Below are positions 48,990 to 57,903 of a stretch of 64,000 nucleotides of DNA, piece by piece. Source of the DNA: Typhlomys cinereus (taxonomy: Eukaryota; Chordata; Mammalia; Rodentia; Platacanthomyidae); contig JALPQD010000143.1 of the NCBI GenBank assembly GCA_023101885.1, forward strand, positions 2,914,001 through 2,978,000. The letters are read 5' to 3'. Below the pieces are notes generated by a model, which ran no database searches, was not told the origin of the DNA, and saw only the letters and a list, made by a program, of their open reading frames with translations. The position numbers and the translations under genes are program-made. Numbering within the stretch: the first letter of the stretch is position 1; every line of letters begins with the position of its first letter.

Positions 48990-49660
48990 TTTTTCCTTAA
49001 ATCACTTAAAGAAAAGGTACGGATATATAAATAAGAAGATGAAATATATAGCAATGGGGCAATAGGACTTAGAAATGATTTTCTTGAGACTACTAATTTG
49101 GCAGATTCTTCAGATTAAGAGTAAAAGAGGGAAGATGTAATCAGACGTGTTTCCAGAGCATTTATTTATATGGGGTTCATTGAAAACTTGAAACTGTGCT
49201 AGTAGTACATGTTACATTTTTGTAGAAAGCAATGGGATTATTGTTAAACTTGATATTACAGTCTTAGTCACAACTATGGTTTCAAGCTAAAGTCAAGATG
49301 AGCTTTGAAGCAGAAAAAGATCATCTATTGTTAAATACTGTCAAGATAAAAGTTCACCCTAATGAAGGCAATAGAGGATACTTAAGAGAAATACTGGATG
49401 ATTTAGCGCTAACAGAAGTGCGAACAAAAATTTAGGGATGCCAGAGGCTCCTAAAACAAACTAGGCTATTGCCATTGCTCTTGATTGCCTGTCATACCTA
49501 GACGGAAAGATCCATTGCTGAAAACACCATAAACTTTGGTTGCAGAATATAGGGAGATCAAGCTTGAATTGACTAGGAAACTTTCTCACTGGTGGCTTTT
49601 ATAAAGCCAGAAGTGTTATGAAGGCAGTTGGGGAGGGAGGGAGAAATCAATGGTTGTTAT
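48990..49660. other. AT-rich intergenic sequence, no gene seen
   Basis: No feature was recognised. Confidence 0.4.
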
Positions 49661-49667
49661 AGTTTGC

Positions 49668-50062
49668 ATGTATTGTTGTTGGTAAATTCATGACAAAACA
49701 CTCAGAGGAACAAGGGATTTTATTTTGTTTATGATTCTTAGTTACATTTCCTTGTCCAGTTTGGTAGCAGAGCTCATGACACCACCAGACCAGGGACCTG
49801 GCCATAACATAGCCACAGACTTCTAAAAGTGGGACAATCCTTACCTGCCAAACTAGTGTGTCTGGCCAAGTACACGGAAAACTGCCATCTTCCTTAATGA
49901 GCTCCCTCCATTTTATTCACCTGCCCACACACTAGACCCACCCATCAATTAGACCATCTCTTGCAGGTTTGCTCAAGGTTTAATTCAATTACTAATTCTT
50001 TAAAAATGTGCCACAGATTAAGCCTTCGGTAACCAAGTTAACACCTGTCTCTAACTATGGCA
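49668..50062 (-). repeat. Rodent interspersed repeat, same family as 403-795
   Basis: It is co-linear with 403-795, including 'gaggaacaagggatttta', 'gtgtgtctggccaagtacac' and the terminal 'aacacctgtctctaac'. Confidence 0.55.
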
Positions 50063-50079
50063 ATGGTCTAACCCAGTCT

Positions 50080-50965
50080 TGAACCCTACATGCTACAAGA
50101 CCAACTTGCCAGGCAAAATATGTCCACCGGTGTAATAGTAGCATGAATGTTCTGGAGTAATTAAATGCTGTCTGATTGGATATGACGCTTAACTTCACAA
50201 GAGGGAATTCACACCTGGTACTGTAAGCCTGATCAAAACCCCATAGCTGGGGAGGTCATATGCCTTAGGGGGAGCCTACTACTCTAGTTTTGATAAATGG
50301 ACATGTTATTAAATTGCCTTCTAAATATTTATGCTTATATCCATAAATTAGTGCTGCTTTCAGCCTGGGTCAGGGAATCTTCTCTCAGCAATGGGTAGCG
50401 GTGAATGCTGGGTAGTGGTGAATGCAGACTCACAACTGGTCAAAGTGCTGAGAATAAGTGATTGCTGAGACAAAAATGAACATCTTTACCACCCTCCCTC
50501 AAATTTAGGGAAATCCAGGGAAGCAGTGGTGGAGAGCAAGCTAAGGGTTGGAGGATGGAGAGTATGTGAAGTGCTATCTTCAGGAGGTGGCATGGCTGCT
50601 GCAGGGTTGAACTACCAGCAGCTGAGGTTACCTGCAGCCACCCTGCAGGAGATCAAGCCAGTCAAAATTCCAACACGGATGGGCAATTGATGGCTGCTGC
50701 TGGAAGAGGGAGAATGTTTTTTATTTCAGGAGCGTGGTGACTTTTGGATTGCTCATGGTCTAGTGGATGGCCACACAACCCCTGCATATGTGGGCAGTAC
50801 TAATGGAACTCAGTGGGTTATTAAGAAAAGAGAACATGAGGAGGGGAGGAGGCCCATGTTGAGGAGGGCTCATGGGAAATGGGGATATGATTAAGATACA
50901 TTATCTGCGCATATGAAATTGTCGGAGAATAAATAAAATATTAAAATAAGAAGGGTTTGGGGATG
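50080..50965 (+). mobile_element. L1 3' end (Lx-like)
   Basis: Phrases such as 'cacaagagggaattcacacc', 'aaattagtgctgctttcagc', 'gtcaaagtgctgagaataag' and the terminal 'gaaattgtcggagaataaat' match, from memory, murid Lx-type L1 3' sequence. A purine-rich tract precedes the tail. Confidence 0.75.
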
Positions 50966-51049
50966 GTTCTGGCTTCTGAATGTGTTGTCTGTTAATTACA
51001 CTTTTATAGAAAAAAAATGTACTGTTTACTACTAGTCTCCTTCGCACTC

Positions 51050-51150
51050 CTTAGCCAAGGTCTGGAACTGGAATGTGCCAGGTGGCCGAGGCTGATGTCA
51101 ATGAAAGCGTCCCAAGTGCTGGCATCACAGGCACCAGCCAAGTGTTGGCA
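51050..51150 (-). repeat. B1-derived fragment next to the MYCBP2 island
   Basis: The phrase 'cccaagtgctggcatcacag' is the complement of a B1 element. It marks the repeat boundary just before the repeat-free CpG island. Confidence 0.5.
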
Positions 51151-51676
51151 TTATAAGTATGAGCCAGCAAGTCATCAAGGGTAATTTGAAGAGCTTCTCC
51201 TCTCCCCCCACCCAAAAATATTCCCAAATAACATCTGCAAAGCTCAGATTGGGTCGGGCTTCTGCCTTTGATTGTGCGCTGGGCAGCACCGCCACAGCTC
51301 CTCGCCCACGTGGGCAGCACGGCCCGGGCAGCGGGCGGCGGGAAGGCCGCGCGGGGTCCGCGGGGCAATCTTCGCCGCCCCCCTGTCTTCGGGTCCGGGC
51401 TCCCTCACCTGGAGGGAACCCCATTACCTGCGGACGAACGCTCGCCGCTGACAGCTTCCCCCGCGCGTTCCCGACTCCTCCCCGAGCTGCCCGGAAGACC
51501 CGGAGCGGCGGCGCCAGCGGAGCGGCCGCCCCCCGCGCGGAGGCCGACGCCGCTCGGGGCCGCGGAGCCGCGGCACGGGGGTGGGGCGGCGGCGGAGGGC
51601 CCGGCGCGGGCAGTGCGCAGGCGCGGGCCGCGGCGCATGCTCCGCGCGGCCGGCCGCTTCCCACTGCGGGCAGCTC

Positions 51677-51706
51677 CGGCGGCGGCGGCGGCGGCGGCAG
51701 CGGCGG
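51677..51706 (+). repeat. CGG tract 1
   Basis: (CGG)7, then CAG, then (CGG)2, in the MYCBP2 leader region. Confidence 0.9.
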
Positions 51707-51745
51707 CACCGCCTCCTCCTCACACTCCGCGGGCGGCGGGGTTAG

Positions 51746-51829
51746 ATGAGCGGCCCCGGCAGCGGCGAGGGCGGCGCGGGGGGGAGGCGGAGAAGGCGGC
51801 GGCGGCGGCGGAGGGCGCTGTCTTTGTAG
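51746..51829 (+). CDS. Upstream ORF of MYCBP2 with ten consecutive arginines
   Basis: ATG at 51746-51748, 27 codons, TAG stop at 51827-51829. It lies 159 bp before the main ATG and is in the same frame. Codons 14-23 are ten arginine codons (AGG, CGG, AGA), partly from CGG tract 2 (51797-51811). The start context is weak: T at -3 and A at +4. It matters only if transcription starts upstream of 51746. Poly-arginine nascent chains are known to slow ribosomes, so a translational brake is possible, by inference. Confidence 0.45.
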   Translation: MSGPGSGEGGAGGRRRRRRRRRRALSL

Positions 51830-51929
51830 TCCCCCCGCTGCGGGCGCCCCGGGCCGCCGCCGGAGCCGTCGTCGTTGGCGGAGGGCGGCGAGCGCGCGCG
51901 CGTGCCTGGCCGCCCGGCCCGTGGGGACG

Positions 51930-51953
51930 CGGCGGCGGCGGCGGCGGCGGCGG
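51930..51953 (+). repeat. CGG tract 3
   Basis: Uninterrupted (CGG)8, ending 35 bp before the start codon. Confidence 0.9.
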
Positions 51954-51964
51954 CGACCGCGGCG

Positions 51965-51988
51965 AGGAGGAGGAGGAGGAGGAGGAGG
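51965..51988 (+). repeat. (AGG)8 tract abutting the start codon
   Basis: Eight perfect AGG units run directly into three consecutive ATG codons. It supplies the favourable A at -3. Confidence 0.9.
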
Positions 51989-52293
51989 ATGATGATGTGC
52001 GCGGCGACCGCCTCCCCCGCCGCCGCCGCCTCCTCGGGGCCCGGCGGGGACGGATTCTTCGCCGCGGCCACTCTCTCCTCCTCCCCGGCGCCGGGGGCGC
52101 TGTTCATGCCGGTCCCCGAGGGCTCGGCGGCGGCCGCGGGGCTGGGGCTGGGGCTGCTGGCCGCGGACTCGCGCGGCCACTACCAGCTGCTGCTGTCGGG
52201 CCGGGCCCTGGCCGACCGCTACCGGAGGATCTACACGGCGGCGCTCAGCGACCGGGACCAGGGGGGCGGCGGCGCTGGACACCCGGCCTCCAG
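51989..52293 (+). CDS. MYCBP2 exon 1, coding part
   Basis: This encodes the N-terminus of MYCBP2 (PHR1/PAM), a very large neuronal RING-Cys-relay E3 ubiquitin ligase. It acts in axon guidance, synapse formation and axon degeneration, including with FBXO45. The 101 complete codons begin MMMCAATASPAAAASSG and include the near-invariant SRGHYQLLLSGRALADRYRR, followed by IYTAAL. From memory these match the human N-terminus closely, with one extra alanine and a few substitutions. I chose 51989, the first of three tandem ATGs, each with A at -3. An internal ATG at 52106 (codon 40, MPVPEGS) corresponds to a shorter annotated human start. The exon stops after HPAS plus two bases of an arginine codon at 52293. 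The donor CAG|GTGCGT follows, leaving phase 2. The segment is Ala/Gly/Ser-rich with no catalytic domain; the RCC1-like, PHR and RING domains lie in later exons outside the window. Confidence 0.95.
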
Positions 52294-52430
52294 GTGCGTG
52301 CGCGGCGGCGGTGCGCGCGACGGCGGTGCGCGCGTGGCTGCGGACTCGCCGCTGTCCTCGGCCGGATCGAGGCTGACGGCGCAGCGCCGGTGGAGGTGGC
52401 GGGAGGGTGTGGTGGCTGCAGCCCGGCCGC

Positions 52431-52490
52431 CGCGCGTGTGCGCGTGTGTGCGCGTGTGCGCTCGTGTGCGTGTGCGCGCGTGGGGGTAGG
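52431..52490. repeat. CG/TG alternating tract in intron 1
   Basis: About 60 bp of nearly strict alternating purine-pyrimidine sequence (cgcgcgtgtgcgcgtgtgtg and following). It is a candidate Z-DNA-forming segment at the 5' end of the intron. Confidence 0.8.
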
Positions 52491-55400
52491 TGGGGTGGGA
52501 GCGCAGCGGGCGATGCTGGAGGAGGTGACGGCGCTGGTGGGTCGTGACACGTGTTGTGTATTGTTGAGGAAGGAGGCGGCAGATTGACCGTAAGGTGGTA
52601 ACTTAACGCTGGAGAATTTGCAAGCCTGATAAGGGGAAGCGCCTTCCCAGGGCCCCTGCTGCGATGTTTCCAGCACACACACCCCCTCCACTCCCGGCCC
52701 CCATCACGTTCCTTCCTGTCCTTGCCACTCGCCGAGCAAGAAATCGGCCTTTCACCAAAGGGAGCCGAACTGATAGGTTGGATGAATTTTTACATGATCA
52801 CGCCACAGGTTTCGTTTTTACGAGTATGGCATACAGATGGAAATTTGTCTCTCTGTGCAAAGTGTCCGAGAGAAATTTCTAGAGCTATGGTTTGATTATG
52901 GGGCCTTTTGGCCTTGCAATGTGTTTGCAGCTGCTTCTGTGTTTCCATGTCCCATTCGGCCATTTCCCTTCATCCTCGGTTCTATTTCCTCTGTTACTTC
53001 TAGGTTTGAGAGTACAGGGGCTTTTGTCAGGAAAATGGAAACGCTGGATAACTTAAAAATAGGACCACTGGTTAGTATGCAGTTGCCACCAGTGAGAAAA
53101 TCTAAGTCGCTTCCAGATGTCTTTGAGTTAGGCTGGGCGCACCTTCAGCTTCCTTGATAGAGATGCCACTTGACTTTCATTTTCTTTTTCTTGAAATGTG
53201 GGTGCCTTTTTGGCTAAGGATTCCTCTATTGTTTTCTTACCCGTGCCTTTACTCCCTATTGTTTTCTTCTCCATAACTTTACAAGCCTCTGATGACCCAG
53301 GGTGGTGGCTGACTTGTCTCACCAGCTTTGATAGTGGTGTTGGGAGTTGTCTTCATCTCTTCCTGTTGCCTTTTGCAGTGCATAAGGCAGGCATAGTAAG
53401 GTTTTGTTAAACGAACAAGAGTTTTTACTCGCTGCGGCTTATTAAGCAATAAGCAGATGTCTTTTTCTCCCATTTTGAAAGGGGCTAGTCTCGAAGCCTA
53501 GCTGTTTTATCAGTATGTATTGTGGCAGATCTGTTGCAGAGAGCTGTAAAGGTGGGGCTTTGTTCACACTTTTTCTAGGTAAACCAGTCTTGTCCTGGCT
53601 ATCTGTTTTCAGGTTTGGTCGCATCATCTGTCTTATGGATCTGAACGTGGGTAACTACCCATTCCTGTCTTAAAAAGGAGGCAAGAATGGCACAAGTGTA
53701 TTTCTTGCTAATGTTTTTTGAAAATTGCACAAAGCCACATATAGAGATTTTGTTTGCTCTGATAATTAGGTATTTTGAGCTGTGTTTCTATAAAGTATTG
53801 CACCCACGGTGCATCTGTACAGACATTCTCTTGAAGATTGAAATTTATTTTGTATGTTTCCAAAATTATGCAATCATCTGTGACTTATGGGTATTTCTAC
53901 TTTGACTTTCTACCATTTGTGTGATAACTCTCGTTAAGTGTATATAGAGCTGCATTGACAGTGTTTGATAAAATTAATATAGGCTAGTCACCTAAGTTGT
54001 AATTTTTAGTTTTCATCCATTTTGTACAAAAGTGTCAGTGTAATGTAATGAGGAACTTGTTTAGTTATTTCAAAAAATTCCCATTTAAACCAACCTTATT
54101 TTATTTGATATTGCCTGCTAATATTGTTCACAACATTCCTTACATTTACCTTTTTAATTGAGAATTGCGTTAGGATTCAGTCAGTGACTTTTAAAAATTA
54201 AAAACTGAACATGAGTTAGAGGAGACAGACACAGAATGGAACAAGCATGAAAAATGAAGTTCTAGTTAGCATCAAGTTTAAAAGTGTAAGAAAAAGGAGA
54301 AAGTGAAAGGAGCTGAAGAAGGAATAGAAAAGGAGAGGAGTGTCTGGAACCTACACAGTAGAAAAAGAGAATGGAATTTAAGGGTCCTCTGATACCATAT
54401 ACATGTCCACATGGCGCTCTTCACATAAACTAACTAAATGGAATAAATAAGAGGAGAACCATAAGAGACATGATACCTCAGGTCCTAGGAGAGTAAATGG
54501 AAAGTTTTCAGAAGTATTACATGAAAAGTTTCTAGGTCACTGATGACTTTCGAACCAAGTGGATAACTCAGACATGTGTAAGTGGTGACTGGAAAGTATT
54601 GGAGTAACTTAGAGAGATCTGCCAGGAAGGTTGTCAAGTGTGAAAGGGAAGGTGAGTATTCAAACATAATATAAATGGGCAGGAAGATAGTAAAGAATTA
54701 GAGAAGGTAATGATAGAAAAAGATCAGTAGAGACAGATTTATGATGATACAGAAGTTAGTAGTCTTTGAGGAAAGTTAGGGGTTGATCTTCCTTTAATAG
54801 AGAAAGATGTTTGTTTGTTTTTGTAAATATTCATAGTATGGTGAGGTTGTGCACTATATTGGATATATTTTGGTAATCTGGATGTATAGCATACATTTTT
54901 TTGCCAATTTTGTAAACATTGAATGTTTGCAGTGTGCCTGACACTGCTGTAGGGTCCAGAAGCATTGCAGTGAGCACACAGGCAAGATCTTTATTGTCTT
55001 GGAACTTAAACTCTGATGGGAGACATACACAAGTGACTAAAGGCATCTATGAAGGAAATGCAACCAACTTAATATGATTTGTAGTTGGGCTGCTCTAGTG
55101 ACATGGTCAGGAAAGTTGATGGTAAATGAGGGGCAGATCTAGGAAATTATAAAGGTTTTGAAGTGAGAAAAAGTTTGTGTTTAAGGAAAAAAACTTGATA
55201 AGTGAATTATCAGCCCATGATAAATAGATTAATGTTCTAGATTGTATTTTAGGTGTAGGAATTCAAGGCTAAATGAACGTCTAGGACTTTGATAACATTT
55301 TAACAGATTGATTAAGAGCTGGACTTTGGCATTAGACTGGTTTCAAATGCTGGTTCTGTCATTTTGCTAATTGTCTAAACTTGAGCATATTATATAATTT

Positions 55401-55864
55401 TGATATATTTATTTTCTTATACACAGAGTGGAGATAATAAAAATGTGTGTTGTTTTGTAGTAAAATGCTTCATACCTTAAATATTTTTTTGTTTTCTTTG
55501 AGAACCTGGAGAGAAGGCAAAATTCTTGCCTATTTCTCTTGTTTTTCTTTCTTTCTTTTTTTAAATCAGTGTGGGAATAACCATTTCTCTTGATTTTGTT
55601 GTATATAGAAAAAAACTTTCCTTAAGCAACTGAATAGAATTGTTTTTGAATGAATGAAGCTGATTAAAATTATACCATTCTCTTGGTAAAAGAGGTTGTC
55701 CAGCAAGAAGGAAGGGAATGTTTGATTGTTTCTTAGTGAATGGAGGAGATATAACCTTGGATTTATTGAGAAACACTATGGTTCAGTGGCAGAATTTTAC
55801 TGTTAAACTACCTTAATTCAAATTCCAAATTTACCTGTTTTTTTGTTTGTGTATGTGGGTGTGT

Positions 55865-56285
55865 AGAGGTGTGTGTGGGCGTATGTGTGTTGCATTTCTG
55901 GTGTTTCTGTGTTGTTCTCTTTTCACAATTTCAGTCATGCTACTCCATGTGACCTAATCCCATTCATTTCCTTCTCCCATTGAGAGAGCCTTCTTTCCAA
56001 TCCATCTCCCTCCTACTTTCGTGTGTGTATGTGTGTGTGATAGCTCTGGCAGGCCATTCTCTGCCTTCCATATTAGCCTGCTGGTAGCTTTGATTTATAG
56101 GCCTGTGCCACAAAGTTCAGCTGGAATTTGGTTCCATTTTATGGCTTTCTAGACAGTCTCATGGAGCCCACGCTTGTCTTGAACTTACAGTGCAGTTGGA
56201 AAGACCTCGGACTCAGAGCAGTCTTCCTGCTTCAGCCTCTTGAGTGCTGGAATTACAGGTGTAAACCCAGCTGTCTGATTTTTGT
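55865..56285 (-). repeat. B1-like SINE and GT-rich sequence, composite
   Basis: GT-rich runs lie at 55848-55890 and 56020-56040. From about 56110, 'agacagtctcatggagccc' to 'gtgctggaattacaggtgta' is the complement of a B1 element. Confidence 0.55.
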
Positions 56286-56709
56286 TTGTAACCTATTGGT
56301 GTTATTCAAAGGTGGTTGAATTCAAAGGTGTGCTTTGAATGTTGGTCACTGCTGTTATTAAGGTGAGGTTCAAATGTCTATTCCAAACATTGCTAGTCAG
56401 AAGAGAAATAGAGAAAGCTTCTAGTCAATTGTTTCAGGATTAAAGTATGAAGAGAAATTTAAAAAAAAAGAAAGGAAAGCTTTTGATGGCAGTGGTTGAC
56501 TGTGTGGTAAAAGAGAAGTGATGCCAGAAGCAGGAGGTAGTCCGATGTGTAAGTCCCGTCAGAGTGTCTGGTCTTGCAGTGGCTATTAAACACAATTAGG
56601 AAAAACAGTAGAGGAGATTGGACAGAATTGGCCTTAGCTGAACCCTCAGTGAAACTCACTTAGTTCCTTCAACAGCTTATTTCCTTAATTAGAAATGTTT
56701 TTTGAGCCA

Positions 56710-56910
56710 GTTGTAGTAGCACACACGGTGGAATATGTTGAAGAGGCAGAAACAGGAGGATCAGAAATGGCATTCGATTGGCATGGCGGTGCACTCCAAT
56801 AATGCCAGCAGTTGGGAGGCAGAGGAAAGTGCAAGGCTAACCTTGCTACATAACAAGTCAAGCCTAGCCTGCGCTATATATATGAGACCTTATCTTAAAA
56901 TAAAACAAAT
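56710..56910 (+). repeat. B1-like SINE pair
   Basis: Two B1-like starts occur: 'gccagttgtagtagcacac' (56707) and 'ggcatggcggtgcactccaa' (56780). They end in 'tatgagaccttatcttaaaa' and an A-rich tail. Confidence 0.65.
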
Positions 56911-57575
56911 CAGAAATGGTATTTGAATCCAACTTGTAGGTGCATAGGATTTTGTTTATAAGAGGTTAAGTTGTCAATTCAGTAAATAAATGTTCAGGGA
57001 CTATTACTTAGCACTAACCATTGGTCTTATAACAGTGTTCTATGTTGCAGTTTCTAGTGAGTGTGTTCTCTGGCTGGGGATGAATTATACAAAGGCAGTC
57101 CCTGAGAGAGCATAACTTACGGCAAAAGGTTGGCACTCTGGGCTTCTTTACCTGAGTGACCAGAGGCAAGAATGCAGTTTGAGTGTACGTAATGATCAGG
57201 TTTTTTTCTTTTTCTTTTTCTTTTTTTTTTTAGTGCTAGAATGTTAGGAAGGAGATGGGTGGAAATCCATTGTAGAAATGAAAGATTTGTCCAAAGGGAG
57301 AACATCTTGGAGAGCAAACAAAAATGAGATTTAATCAGATGATATTGGTAAAATCCAGAGGTGTATGAAGTATGAAGAACATTATCAAAAAAGTGAGTTA
57401 GAAATGATGTTGGGATTGAGTGTATCTGCATTTGTGGGTAGGTAGTAATTTTCTTGATATGATTGTTACATCGTGGGATCCTACTTCACTGATACACTGA
57501 TATATAGAAGTGTAAAGTGAATTGGTTTCCTTTAACAAGAGAAGTAAAGATTCTTGGATCTTAAAAGAAAATATT

Positions 57576-57629
57576 AATTTAATACTTAAAAAAAAATCAC
57601 AAGCACCTCAGCCAGACTGTCTCAGCAGG

Positions 57630-57687
<58 letters not shown>

Positions 57688-57903
57688 CCTGTAGAGGCCT
57701 GGGGCTGACTTCAGGAATTATCCTGGGTTGCTATTTGCGCTGGTCTGGTATTTCCAAGGCTTTACCTTCCAGGCCGGAAGCGCAGGCTGCCACCACTTCC
57801 GCCCAGCATTTTTAGATGGGATCTGGAATCTGAACTCAGGTCTTTCTGCTTTCAAGGAAGAGACTTAACTCCTGAGCTATCTTTCCTGCTCAATTTAATA
57901 CTT
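57576..57903 (-). repeat. tRNA-headed SINE with intact target-site duplication
   Basis: The SINE is 57588-57891. The direct repeat aatttaatactt is at 57576-57587 and 57892-57903. (GT)n lies at about 57632-57682. The body ends at the head complement near 57890. Confidence 0.9.

Larger units (their letters stand above)
51270..52540 (+). promoter_or_regulatory. MYCBP2 CpG-island promoter
   Basis: This is a dense CpG island of about 1.27 kb around the first coding exon, free of transposons. Visible sites include a palindromic E-box, cccacgtggg, at 51305-51314 and an NRF1-type motif, tgcgcaggcgc, at 51614-51624. No TATA box is evident. The transcription start site cannot be fixed from sequence, but it should lie upstream of 51989. 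Confidence 0.85.

Noticed and set aside
51875..51988. A 38-residue in-frame N-terminal extension of MYCBP2 (poly-Ala, poly-Arg)
   Set aside because: The frame is open but begins at TTG; there is no in-frame ATG that reaches the exon, since the one at 51746 stops at 51829. The first usable ATG is at 51989.
51125..52678. 517-codon minus-strand open frame across the MYCBP2 island
   Set aside because: It is a shadow of the GC-rich island. The product is proline-, arginine- and alanine-rich low complexity, and the opposite strand carries the conserved exon.
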